The notes under the pieces are model-generated. The model had not been told where the DNA came from. It saw only the letters and a list, made by a program, of their open reading frames with translations, and did no database searches. A stretch of 64,000 nt of DNA from Burkholderiaceae bacterium (GTDB taxonomy: Bacteria > Pseudomonadota > Gammaproteobacteria > Burkholderiales > Burkholderiaceae_C), in assembly GCA_026125795.1 (NCBI GenBank), contig JAHCKM010000001.1, forward strand, positions 1,426,001 to 1,490,000, in the 5' to 3' direction. Within the stretch, counting starts at the first letter, position 1. Each line of letters begins with the position of its first letter. Positions 1 to 8,664 of the stretch are shown here, in pieces. Position numbers and translations under genes: made by a program.

Positions 1-1
1 G

Positions 2-982
2 GCAATACCCGCGCACTGGGTGGCAGCCATTCTCGACGGGTCGGGCACGATCGTCGCACGCACGCGCGACCCGGCGAAGTTCGTCGGCCAAAAGGCTACC
101 CCGGATCTTATGGAGCGCCTCGAGTCGGCGCAGGCCGAAGGCGTGGTCACATCACACAGCAAGGAGGGGATCCCCACCTACGCCGGCTTCGCTCGCTCGT
201 CGGTGTCGAACTGGAGCGTGGTGGTGGCCGCACCGCGCGCTTCGATCGAAGCACCACTGCACAGGTCGATCGCCTGGCTGATCGCAGGCGCGATCGTGGC
301 CTACGCCGTGGGGATCGGTTTTGCCATTCGGCTGGGCGCGCGCGTCAGCAGCTCGATCCGCGGGCTGGTCGAGCCGGCGCTGTCATTGGGTATGGGCCAG
401 CCGGTCGAGCATCCACCGCCCACGCGTCTGAAGGAGGCCGCGACCGTGGCCCAGGCCATCGTGCGCGCCGGGCATGTGCTCAAGGCGACGCAGCACATGG
501 CGCAGCACGACGCGCTCACGGGGCTGCCCAATCGGCTGCTGTTCGAGGAGTTGGCGAGCAGCCGCCTGGCCGAGGCTCGCCGCCACGGCACCCGGCTCGC
601 GTTGCTGGCCATCGACCTTGATGGTTTCAAGGCGGTGAACGACAGGCATGGCCACCCGGTCGGCGACACCGTGCTGAAGGCGGCCGCGTCACGCATCCGG
701 GCGTTGCTGCGCGAGTCGGATGTCGTGGCGCGGCTGGGCGGCGATGAATTTACCGTCTCGCTCGGCGAAGCCGGCCTCGAGGACGCGCGGTACGTGGCAA
801 GCAAACTGATCGACGCCCTGAGCGAGCCCTATCCGGGTGTCATGCCGGCCGTGTCGGCCAGCGTGGGCATCGCGATCCATCCGGAAGGCGGAGGCACGTT
901 GGCAGAACTGTCCGGGCACGCCGACCATGCGCTCTACGTGGCCAAGCGCTCCGGCAAGCACCGCATGGCGCAGTACCCCTGA
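2..982 (+). CDS. Membrane diguanylate cyclase (GGDEF), 5' end cut by window edge
   Basis: Predicted to make cyclic di-GMP from two GTP at the inner membrane. The visible part begins inside a periplasmic sensor region of the Cache type, has one membrane segment around 80 residues into the visible protein (LIAGAIVAYAVGIGFAIRLG), and ends in a full GGDEF domain with an intact LGGDEF active-site motif and the upstream DALTGLPNR motif. The frame is open to the first base of the window, so the true start lies outside; the GTG at 20 is only the first in-window start. I see no EAL domain. The sensed ligand cannot be told from the sequence. Confidence 0.9.
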   Translation, partial: AIPAHWVAAILDGSGTIVARTRDPAKFVGQKATPDLMERLESAQAEGVVTSHSKEGIPTYAGFARSSVSNWSVVVAAPRASIEAPLHRSIAWLIAGAIVAYAVGIGFAIRLGARVSSSIRGLVEPALSLGMGQPVEHPPPTRLKEAATVAQAIVRAGHVLKATQHMAQHDALTGLPNRLLFEELASSRLAEARRHGTRLALLAIDLDGFKAVNDRHGHPVGDTVLKAAASRIRALLRESDVVARLGGDEFTVSLGEAGLEDARYVASKLIDALSEPYPGVMPAVSASVGIAIHPEGGGTLAELSGHADHALYVAKRSGKHRMAQYP

Positions 983-1092
983 GCCGTCGCACACGTTAGT
1001 GCCGAGTGGTGCGGCGGCAGCCGAGGGACGGCCGCCGACGACATGGCGCACGCCGCCGTCGCGCTCGTCGGCTGCGCCTACACTCACGCGCC

Positions 1093-2760
1093 ATGCAGCC
1101 GGCCACGATCGATCTGGCACCGGGTGTCCTTCCGCCGGCACGGGCGGTGCACCACCTGCGGCAGATCCTGTTGTGGCCTCTGCGGCTGGTGGCGCGGCGC
1201 CGTGGCGAAGACGTAGGGCGCCGGCCGTGGGAGCTGCTCGGCGCCGACATGCCCGGCAGCCCGTGGCAGCGCATGGTCGACGAGTACACCGGCGGCCTCG
1301 AGGGATTTCACGAGCGCCACTACAACGAGTTCGTCACCTTCCTGCCGTACGTGCAGCAGTTCCTCTACGGCGAGGGGCGCGGCCGTCATGGCGAGGGCTC
1401 GGAATCATCGATGCACGTGTTCCGCCGCCGCGACGTGCGCGCGGTGCGCCTGCAGCCGCGCGTGGACATGCAGACCTTGACGCTGCAGGTTGTGCATGCG
1501 GACCTGTACTTCTTCGAAGACGTCGATGTCGTGCTGCTCAGCGTGGAGCTGGCGGGCGACGGCCTGCGCCTGAGCGACGCGCAGGAGATCCTGTACCGCT
1601 TTGGGCGCGGCTATCCGTCGGGGTGGGATGCGTCGGGCCAGCCGCTGCACGCGATGGCCGGCGTCGAGTGGCTCGATGCCCACGGCGCGTCGCTGGCCGC
1701 GTCGGACTCCCAGGCACGCGACAAGTTCCTGGCGTTCGTCAGCGAGCACCGCGCGCCGCGCATCGCGGCGCACTGGGAGTTCCTGCTGAAACCGCTCGTG
1801 CCCGATCACTCCGAGCTCGAGGGCACGCTGCGCTACCGGCAGATCGAGTACTACCGGATGCCGTTGATGGCTTATCTCGCGGTCGACGATCCGCGCACGC
1901 TGGCGCGCAGCGACTTCATCCGCCTCGGGCTGGTGACCGGCGCGGGCGAGAACGACCTGCCGTTCGCCGAGCAGCACGTGGCCGACTTCGAGCAGCGACA
2001 CTGCTACGACCGCTTCTGGTCCGACGCCGGCGCCGCGCCGCGCACGCGCTACATGTGCTGCGGCCACGCGCTGGTGGTGGTGGGCGACGCACGCGCCGAG
2101 TTCTACCGCTGCGGCGACCGCGGCGTGCTGGCGCAGTTTCGCCACCAGCACTTCATGCTGTTCCTGATCGCGCATGTGCAGAAAGCGTCGCTGCTGATGT
2201 TCTCCGATCGGTTGGTGGATGCGCTGAAGCGCCTCGATGTGGCCGACCCGGAGAGCGTCAAGCGCTTCAAGCGAGCGATCCGCGGCGTGTATGCGGCGTT
2301 CCTGCGCTTCACGCACCGCTACTGGTTCCACGAGGTCTCGGAGCAGGCACAGGCGAGGGCGCTGTTTCGCATGTGCACCGGGCAGCTCGGCCTGGATCCG
2401 CTGTACGCCGAGGTGAAGGAGCGCATGCACGACATGAACGCCTACCTCGATGCCGACAGCCTGCGCCGCCAGGCCAACACGGTGGTGCGGCTCACCGTGG
2501 TGACGATCTTCGGCCTCGTCGGCACGGTGACCACCGGCTTCCTCGGCATGAACCTGCTGGCGATGGGCGATTCGCCGATGTTGCCGCGCCTGCTGGCGTT
2601 CGCGGCGGTGTTCGTCGGCACGGTGTGGCTGACGATCTACACCATCGGCAAGTCCAAGCGCCTGTCGGACTTTCTCGACGTGTTGTCCGAGGAGTCGCTG
2701 CCGTGGCGCGTGCGCCTGGTGGCTCTTGCACAGGTGTGGCAGCGCACGCGCGACGGCTGA
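1093..2760 (+). CDS. CorA-like divalent cation transporter family protein
   Basis: About 555 residues with a C-terminal pair of membrane segments (TVVRLTVVTIFGLVGTVTTGFLGMNLL and LAFAAVFVGTVWLTIYTIG). The first ends in GMN, the signature loop of CorA/ZntB-type Mg2+ or Zn2+ channels. The large N-terminal soluble domain is longer than in classic CorA (about 316 residues), so transport is inferred from the C-terminus only. The frame is open upstream to 1006, but that stretch is low-complexity Arg; the ATG at 1093 begins the plausible protein (MQPATIDL). It is followed closely by a small gene on the same strand. The transported ion is unknown. Confidence 0.75.
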   Translation: MQPATIDLAPGVLPPARAVHHLRQILLWPLRLVARRRGEDVGRRPWELLGADMPGSPWQRMVDEYTGGLEGFHERHYNEFVTFLPYVQQFLYGEGRGRHGEGSESSMHVFRRRDVRAVRLQPRVDMQTLTLQVVHADLYFFEDVDVVLLSVELAGDGLRLSDAQEILYRFGRGYPSGWDASGQPLHAMAGVEWLDAHGASLAASDSQARDKFLAFVSEHRAPRIAAHWEFLLKPLVPDHSELEGTLRYRQIEYYRMPLMAYLAVDDPRTLARSDFIRLGLVTGAGENDLPFAEQHVADFEQRHCYDRFWSDAGAAPRTRYMCCGHALVVVGDARAEFYRCGDRGVLAQFRHQHFMLFLIAHVQKASLLMFSDRLVDALKRLDVADPESVKRFKRAIRGVYAAFLRFTHRYWFHEVSEQAQARALFRMCTGQLGLDPLYAEVKERMHDMNAYLDADSLRRQANTVVRLTVVTIFGLVGTVTTGFLGMNLLAMGDSPMLPRLLAFAAVFVGTVWLTIYTIGKSKRLSDFLDVLSEESLPWRVRLVALAQVWQRTRDG

Positions 2761-2819
2761 CGCCCGCGCCGATGCCGCATCGGCGATCATCCGCGTCTCG
2801 TGCCACTCGGGAGAACAAC

Positions 2820-3155
2820 ATGCCCAACGTTCGCTTGCCGCTTTCCGGTGACGTCACCCAAGCGATCAATCCGTGGAACTGGATGCTCAGCGCCGTCGGC
2901 AACCAGTTCGGAGTCGTCAACATCAACCTCGGAAAGAGCGCCGATCCGCAACTCGAGAAGCAGATCCTTGACGAGGTCGGCAGTTATGGCCGCCAGCTCG
3001 GGCGGCTCGGTGATGTGCTGGGCGTCTTGCTCCAGCACGTCAAGCTGTCCGACCTGTCCGACGACGACAAGAAGATGATCTGGGCGTTCGAGTCCCAGCT
3101 CGTGGAGATCGAGCGGCTGAAGGCACAGCGCCCGGCATCGCTTCGAAAGCCTTGA
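2820..3155 (+). CDS. Small conserved-looking hypothetical protein (111 aa)
   Basis: I do not recognise a family. The 111-residue product is soluble, with a Trp-rich N-terminal segment (INPWNWML) and a helical, charged remainder. The start is supported by GGGAGAA a few bases upstream of the ATG. It lies 59 bp after the CorA-like gene on the same strand and could be co-transcribed with it. No signal peptide, membrane segment or metal-binding motif is visible. Confidence 0.65.
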   Translation: MPNVRLPLSGDVTQAINPWNWMLSAVGNQFGVVNINLGKSADPQLEKQILDEVGSYGRQLGRLGDVLGVLLQHVKLSDLSDDDKKMIWAFESQLVEIERLKAQRPASLRKP

Positions 3156-3314
3156 CCGATCCATGCGCCGGATGGCGCGCTACCCTGGGCAACGCAGCGG
3201 CCGCCTCCGGCGTGCGCAGTGGCGCGGCGGCGCAGCCACGCTGTCGGCGGCTTCGATGGCATTGTTGCGCGAAAGTTTCATCGCGCGACCGGGGATCAGT
3301 ACCGATGTACTTTT

Positions 3315-3330
3315 GTGCAAATGTTTGCAC
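3315..3330. promoter_or_regulatory. 16-bp palindrome upstream of membrane gene (likely operator)
   Basis: GTGCAAATGTTTGCAC is a perfect dyad (GTGCAAA / TTTGCAC) around a 2-base centre. It ends 24 bp before the ATG at 3355, inside the most AT-rich part of the 200-bp intergenic region. Size and position fit an operator for a dimeric repressor or activator. Which regulator binds is not visible. Confidence 0.5.
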
Positions 3331-3354
3331 GATGGCATCGCAAGCAGAGGTGCC

Positions 3355-3852
3355 ATGACTGCGAGGTCCGATCGAAGAACGCGTTTTGCGCTGCGCGCCG
3401 TCGACGGCCTCAGCGAAGGCGCGGCCAGCGGCATCGCCGGGCTCGTGGCGGGCCTGGCGTATCTGGGCGCGCAGATGTCGCTGTCGACCGCGCTGGGATT
3501 CGGCGGGCCTGCCGGTTCTTTGCAGCGCATCGGTGCGATGCTGCTCGGACCCGATGCGCTCCCGCCGGGTCAGACGCTGTTCGTCGAAGCGGCGATGGGC
3601 CTGATGATTCACCTGCCGTTGTCTCTGGTGCTCGGGCTCCTGATCGGCTCGCTGGTGCGCGGCCGGCCGGCGCTGGTGGCTGCCGCGCGGGGCGCGGCGG
3701 TTGGCGTGGCGTTCTTCGTGATCGCGTTCTACCTCGTCGCGCCATCTGCGTTTCCATGGTTCCTCGAGGTCCGCAACCTCGGCACGGCGCTGGACCACGC
3801 GATGTTCGGTGCGCTCACCGGGTGGCTCGCCGTCCGGCTGCGGCACCTCTGA
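3355..3852 (+). CDS. Integral membrane protein of unknown function (165 aa)
   Basis: Four hydrophobic stretches can be seen: AASGIAGLVAGLAYLGAQ, LMIHLPLSLVLGLLIGSLV, GAAVGVAFFVIAFYLV and MFGALTGWLAVRL. This suggests a small multi-pass inner-membrane protein. The frame is open further upstream (to 3163), but the ATG at 3355 has AGAGG in the ribosome-binding position and follows a palindromic operator-like site, so I prefer it. No catalytic residues are recognisable. A ClC transporter follows 50 bp downstream on the same strand, so the two may form one transcription unit. Confidence 0.65.
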   Translation: MTARSDRRTRFALRAVDGLSEGAASGIAGLVAGLAYLGAQMSLSTALGFGGPAGSLQRIGAMLLGPDALPPGQTLFVEAAMGLMIHLPLSLVLGLLIGSLVRGRPALVAAARGAAVGVAFFVIAFYLVAPSAFPWFLEVRNLGTALDHAMFGALTGWLAVRLRHL

Positions 3853-3902
3853 GGCGGTGATCGTTACCCGGCAGCGGCCGGCTCACGCGCTATCGTGACG
3901 GC

Positions 3903-5243
3903 ATGCCGAACCGAGAGACGGATCTCTGGCGCAACCTCCGTGCGGAACTCGCTTCCGGCGCCCATTGGGTCGACCGTGCGGTGGTGCTGGCTTACGCGGT
4001 GGCCACCGGGCTGGTGGTGGTGGGGTTCACCGAGCTGAGCGAGGCGGCCAGTGCCGCGTTCGCCCGCTTGCGAAGCTCGGGCGCAATCGGGCCCTGGCTG
4101 CCGCTGCTGTGGACGCCGCTGCTGACCGTGGTGTTGTTGTGGTGGACGCGGCGCTTCGCCGCGGGCGCGGCCGGATCCGGTATTCCGCACGTGATGGTGG
4201 CGCTCGATGCGGCCACGCCGCCGCAGCACAGCGATCAACTGGTGTCGCTGCGCTTGTCGCTGCACAAGATCGGCCTCGTGTCGGGCGGTCTGCTGGCGGG
4301 CCTGTCGATCGGCCGTGAAGGTCCCACGGTGCAGGTGGGCGCCGGCGTGATGCAGCATGCGAAGCGCTGGCTCTCGAGCAGCTCGGGCATCGATGCGCAC
4401 GACCTGATGGTCGCCGGCGCCGCCGCGGGCATTGCCGCGGCGTTCAACACGCCGCTCGGTGGCGTCGTGTTCGCGATCGAGCAGTTGTCCGGCCGGCGTG
4501 ACCTGTCGCACAGCTCACTGGTCATCGCCTGCATCGTGCTGTCCGGCCTGGTGGCCATCTCGCTGCTGGGCAACCTTACCTACTTCGGCGCGCTGACGGT
4601 GCAGCACCTCGATGTGTCGATGATCCTGCCCGGCCTCCTGATTGCGCTGGTGTGCGGCATCGCGGGAGGACTGTTCTCGCGGCTGATCGTCGCCTCGGCG
4701 CGCGACTCGGCCGATTGGGCCGGCCGCTGGCGCACCCGGTATCCGTTTCGTTTTGCCGCCGTTTGCGCGCTCGCCGTGGCGATCATCGGCGTGGTCACGC
4801 AAGGGGCGACGGTGGGAGCCGGCTACGAGCCCACGCGTGCGCTGCTGGAGGCGCAAGGCGACGTGCCGGCGGGCTACACGGTGCTGAAGTTCTGCGCCAC
4901 CTGGTTGTCGGCATGGACCGGGCTGCCGGCGGGCGTGTTCGCGCCGTCGTTGTCGATCGGAGCGGGCATCGGGCACGACGTGGCGGTGATCGCCGGCATC
5001 GAGGGAACGGCGACGATCCCGCTCATCGCGCTCGGCATGGTGGCGTTCCTCGCCGCCACCACGCAGGCACCGGTGACAGCCTTCATCATCGTGATGGAGA
5101 TGGTGGCGGGCCATGCCATGGTGCTGAGCCTGATGGCCAGCGCGCTGCTGGCCAGCGGCACGGCGCGGCTGCTGACGCGGCCGATGTACACCGAGCTGGC
5201 CGAGCTGCTGACGGGCTCGAAAGCTTCCTACCCCACGCGATGA
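3903..5243 (+). CDS. ClC-family voltage-gated chloride channel/antiporter
   Basis: A 446-residue polytopic protein with the ClC selectivity-filter motifs: GSGIP at about residues 92-96 and GREGP at about 137-141, the latter containing the gating glutamate. The third region, FNTPLGGVVFAIEQL, aligns with the helix that in E. coli ClC-ec1 carries the adjacent pair E202-E203. Here the second position is Gln, so the internal proton-path glutamate seems to be missing. That could alter Cl-/H+ coupling (inference). No CBS domains are present, and the length is normal for a bacterial ClC. The product acts in the inner membrane. Confidence 0.93.
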   Translation: MPNRETDLWRNLRAELASGAHWVDRAVVLAYAVATGLVVVGFTELSEAASAAFARLRSSGAIGPWLPLLWTPLLTVVLLWWTRRFAAGAAGSGIPHVMVALDAATPPQHSDQLVSLRLSLHKIGLVSGGLLAGLSIGREGPTVQVGAGVMQHAKRWLSSSSGIDAHDLMVAGAAAGIAAAFNTPLGGVVFAIEQLSGRRDLSHSSLVIACIVLSGLVAISLLGNLTYFGALTVQHLDVSMILPGLLIALVCGIAGGLFSRLIVASARDSADWAGRWRTRYPFRFAAVCALAVAIIGVVTQGATVGAGYEPTRALLEAQGDVPAGYTVLKFCATWLSAWTGLPAGVFAPSLSIGAGIGHDVAVIAGIEGTATIPLIALGMVAFLAATTQAPVTAFIIVMEMVAGHAMVLSLMASALLASGTARLLTRPMYTELAELLTGSKASYPTR

Positions 5244-5278
5244 CGACTTGATCAGCGGGTCGCTGCGCGCGATCGGGC

Positions 5279-8017
5279 TCAGGTCGAGAGTGAAGCTGTC
5301 CTCACCGACTTGCCCATGAAGTCGACCAGCGCGGCGGGTTCCAGCGCGCGCGCAAACAGCCACCCCTGCAGCTCATGGCAGCCGAGCTGCGTGAGGATCT
5401 CGACCTGCTCTTCGGTTTCGACACCTTCGGCGACGACGTCCAAGCCGAGCGCCTGTGCCAACGCAATGATCGAGCGCGTCAGGGCCAGGGCGCTACCGCG
5501 GCGTCCAAGGTCCTCCACGAAGCTGCGGTCGACCTTGAGCACGGTGATGGGCAGCTTGTGCAGGTAGGACAACGACGAGTAGCCGGTGCCGAAGTCGTCC
5601 AGGGCGATGCGAACGCCACTGTCGTGCAGTTGGCGCAGCGAGCGCATGGCCACCGATTGTTCATTCATGAAGATCGACTCGGTGATTTCGAGCTCGAGGT
5701 CGCCCGGACCCAGATCATGGCGTGCGAGGATGGCTATGACGCGAGCTGCGAATCCCTCCGCTTCCAGTTGGCGGGTCGACAGGTTCACAGCAACCGCTTC
5801 GAGCCCCACGCCCTGAGCACGCCATTGCGCCAGCTGCTTCGCGGTGCGTTCGATCACCCACAAGCCGACGCCATCGATCAGGCCGCTCTCTTCCAGCAGC
5901 GGGATGAATGCGCCAGGCAGTACGAATCCGCGCTTCGGGCTGCGCCAACGCAGCAGCGCCTCGGCACACTTGACCGTGCGATCGCTCACCTGCACGCGCG
6001 GTTGGTAGTGCACCTCGAATTCGTTGCGCGCCAGGGCGATGCGCAAATCGGCCAGCATCTCGGCTCGCTGCGCCATGTGGGTGTCCATCGACGGGTCGAA
6101 CCATGCCGCAGCACCACCGCCCCTGGCCTTGACGCCGGCCATCGCCAGATCGGCGCGGCGCATCAGTTCCAAGGCGCTCGCGCCATGCTCCGGATGGTGC
6201 GACAGACCGATGCTGCCCCCCACCACGACGCTGCGTCCATCGAGCTCGAGCGGTCGCGCCAGCTCCTGGCACAGCAGGTTCCCAAGCGACTGCGCTTGCC
6301 TGCGCTCGCCGCGGACGACCAGCACGAACTCGTCACCGCCTGGTCGTGCAACCAGTGCACCGGGCGGAGCATGCTGCCGCAAGCGGCGTGCAACCGCGCG
6401 CAGCAACTCGTCTCCGATCTGGTGACCCAACGAATCGTTGACTTCCTTGAAGCGATCCAGGTCGAGGAAGAGCACGCTGAACGCAGCGCCGGCATTGCCG
6501 GCCAGCAGGTGGTCGATCGCATCGTACAGGTGGCCGCGATTGGCCAATCCGGTCAAGCTGTCGGTGGTGGCACGCTCGGTGAGGCGCCGCTCGCGGTCGG
6601 CGCTCGACAGCGCAATGGACACACGATTGCAGAGCTCGGCGATCTCGCGGCGCGCCTCGGCCGCGATGTCGGCACCGCTGGCGGTGCTGATCATCAACAG
6701 GCCGAACCGCTCGCCCGCAGCCATGGCGACGCGCACCCACACCTGTTGCGCCGACCCGGGCAGGAGAGTGGCCAGCCACGCCGGCGCGTCACACCGTTTC
6801 AGGTCGACGAATTCATCGTCGGCGCGCGCGAGGTCGGTGTTCGCCTGGCTCACGATGGCCAGCGGCGCATGCGCGCTGTGGACGCGCGCCAGCCCGAGTG
6901 AGCTGCGATCGAACTCGACCACCCAGGCCGATGCGCCCGGCACGATGTGCTCCAGGCGCTGGCACACGAGCCGCAAGGCGCGCTCCACATCGAGGTTGTG
7001 GAGGATCTCGTGGTCAATCGACGACTGCACCCGCATGGCGTGGATCTGATGGTCGATCCGCTCGGCCATGTGGTTGAAGGAGTTGGCAAGTTCGCCGAAC
7101 TCATCACCCTGGCGCAGGCGGACACGCGCGCTGAAGTCCTGCTCGGACAGCCGGCGCGTGCCACCGATCAGAAGCTCCAGAGGGACCATCGTGCGTCGAA
7201 CCTGGATCAGTCCCAGCATGCTCACGAGCAGCAGCGTCAACAGGGCGCCCAAGGCTGACAGTTTGGCCAGCGGAGCATCGCCTGATCCCTCGGGCGAGCC
7301 ATCGTCCAACGACACCAACACCCAATCGTTGATGGCGAAGTCCGACCGCAGGAACAGTTGCCACCGAATGTGGCGGCCGGACGCTGCGCGCTCAGCTTCG
7401 TCGTTCGCGGCGGAGGTAGGGCAATAGACCGGTTGGCGTGCGCTGTCGAGGACGCAGATGCGCGAGCCGCTTGATTCGGCGGCCAACTCAGCGAAGAGAA
7501 ATGTCGGCTCGATTTCGGCAATCCACACCCGACCGCGGCGGACCTCGTCGGGCAACACGATCAAGACCGTCCGCAACCCAGGCGCATCGTGGTCGGCGCC
7601 AACCAGCAGCGTGGCGATCTCACGGTCGCGCTGCGCAAGCCCGTGCGCCACTCGCGTGCCCCAGCGTTGCGCCAGGGACGCACTGCCGGAGATCAGTTGG
7701 CCGTCGGCATCGAGCTGCGCAACCTCGGTCAGCACGCGTCCATTGCGACTGTCCGCGGCGGCATCACCGTCGGTGCGGTTGATGCGCGCGACGATGGACA
7801 GCGTGGTGCGGGCGACCAGCAAGCGGTCCAGCAGTCCCATGCCGGCGAACTTGACCAACTGAACCTGCTGCTTCGTCGCCTGGCTTTCGAACTGCTGCGA
7901 CAGCAACTGGTGCATCGTGACGCCGAAGACGGTGATCGGCACCGCGGCGGCCAGCAGCAGCGTCCAGAAGATGCGCCGGCCCGCACGGCTGGACAGAAAC
8001 GTGCCGTGCAGTTTCAT
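5279..8017 (-). CDS. HAMP-GGDEF-EAL bifunctional c-di-GMP turnover protein
   Basis: A 912-residue sensor enzyme. Order: membrane segment (about 16-34), periplasmic domain, second membrane segment (about 252-272), HAMP (about 275-327), GAF-like region (about 345-475), GGDEF domain with intact PGGDEF (560-564), and EAL domain with EALLRW (686-691) and further conserved EAL signatures such as DDFGTGYSSLSYL. Both the cyclase and phosphodiesterase signatures look intact, so it could make or hydrolyse c-di-GMP depending on the signal. It lies 33 bp downstream of a pseudopilin gene on the same strand, which suggests one operon linking a pilus or secretion filament to c-di-GMP. Confidence 0.93.
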   Translation of the reverse strand: MKLHGTFLSSRAGRRIFWTLLLAAAVPITVFGVTMHQLLSQQFESQATKQQVQLVKFAGMGLLDRLLVARTTLSIVARINRTDGDAAADSRNGRVLTEVAQLDADGQLISGSASLAQRWGTRVAHGLAQRDREIATLLVGADHDAPGLRTVLIVLPDEVRRGRVWIAEIEPTFLFAELAAESSGSRICVLDSARQPVYCPTSAANDEAERAASGRHIRWQLFLRSDFAINDWVLVSLDDGSPEGSGDAPLAKLSALGALLTLLLVSMLGLIQVRRTMVPLELLIGGTRRLSEQDFSARVRLRQGDEFGELANSFNHMAERIDHQIHAMRVQSSIDHEILHNLDVERALRLVCQRLEHIVPGASAWVVEFDRSSLGLARVHSAHAPLAIVSQANTDLARADDEFVDLKRCDAPAWLATLLPGSAQQVWVRVAMAAGERFGLLMISTASGADIAAEARREIAELCNRVSIALSSADRERRLTERATTDSLTGLANRGHLYDAIDHLLAGNAGAAFSVLFLDLDRFKEVNDSLGHQIGDELLRAVARRLRQHAPPGALVARPGGDEFVLVVRGERRQAQSLGNLLCQELARPLELDGRSVVVGGSIGLSHHPEHGASALELMRRADLAMAGVKARGGGAAAWFDPSMDTHMAQRAEMLADLRIALARNEFEVHYQPRVQVSDRTVKCAEALLRWRSPKRGFVLPGAFIPLLEESGLIDGVGLWVIERTAKQLAQWRAQGVGLEAVAVNLSTRQLEAEGFAARVIAILARHDLGPGDLELEITESIFMNEQSVAMRSLRQLHDSGVRIALDDFGTGYSSLSYLHKLPITVLKVDRSFVEDLGRRGSALALTRSIIALAQALGLDVVAEGVETEEQVEILTQLGCHELQGWLFARALEPAALVDFMGKSVRTASLST

Positions 8018-8050
8018 GCGGGCGAACGGCCTGGGTCGAGTGGCTGAGAC

Positions 8051-8530
8051 TCAGTAGTCCGCTGCGACACCGATGAACGCTCCGTTGTTGGCGCGCACGA
8101 TGTCGTCGCGGCTGTACTTGGCCGTCAGTGGCGGTGCGCTGCGGCCATCCGGACCCATGCTGTAGAGGTCGAAATCGGTGTTGATGGGGACCAGCGAATG
8201 GTCCTTCCGCGCCTGGCCACGGGTGTTGCTGTCGCCGAGGTTGAGGTAACCATAACGATTGCCCCAGGGGTCGCGCATGCCGCCGAATCCGGCTTCTGCC
8301 AAGCTGTTCGGATAGGCACGGGAATCGAGGTGGAAGTTCGCGATGGCGGCCGATATGACGGCGATGTCTTGCTTGGCTTGCGTGATGCGCGCGCGTTCTC
8401 GGTAGTTCTGGTAGGCGGGCAACGCGATGCTCAGCAGCACCGCGACGGTGCCCAACGCCACGATCACTTCGATGAGCGTGAGCCCGCGATGCCGCCTTGG
8501 CCTCGACGCCGTCCCGATCCTGTCCACCAT
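8051..8530 (-). CDS. Type IV pilin-like / type II secretion pseudopilin
   Basis: The 159-residue protein has a 16-residue basic leader ending in Gly, then the prepilin peptidase site G/LTLIEV with Glu at mature position +5, and a hydrophobic N-terminal helix (VIVALGTVAVLLSIALPAY). Downstream, DPWGNRYGY matches the C-terminal motif of GspG-type major pseudopilins, and SMGPDG recalls the Ca2+-binding loop region. The start ATG is preceded by GGAGGGG. It is a lone pseudopilin with no other Gsp or Pil genes in the window, followed by a GGDEF-EAL gene. It is exported to the inner membrane and, after cleavage, to a filament. Confidence 0.88.
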   Translation of the reverse strand: MVDRIGTASRPRRHRGLTLIEVIVALGTVAVLLSIALPAYQNYRERARITQAKQDIAVISAAIANFHLDSRAYPNSLAEAGFGGMRDPWGNRYGYLNLGDSNTRGQARKDHSLVPINTDFDLYSMGPDGRSAPPLTAKYSRDDIVRANNGAFIGVAADY

Positions 8531-8664
8531 CCCCTCCGGTCTCAGGGATTTTCGGCAGGGCGTCTCGAAAGCGAAGTCAGGAGTTCACGTCTTGTTGCAG
8601 CCCGCCGATGAGAAGTCCACGCCTGCGGCGCATACCACTGTTGCCCGGGGCGGCTTTGCCGGCA

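Noticed and set aside
837-2759. Long plus-strand frame overlapping the CorA-like gene in another phase
   Set aside because: Only its last 112 codons (from 2820) look like a protein with a ribosome site; the rest is the shifted frame of the CorA-like gene.
5375-6901. 508-codon plus-strand frame inside the GGDEF-EAL gene
   Set aside because: Antisense shadow of a well-supported two-domain enzyme.
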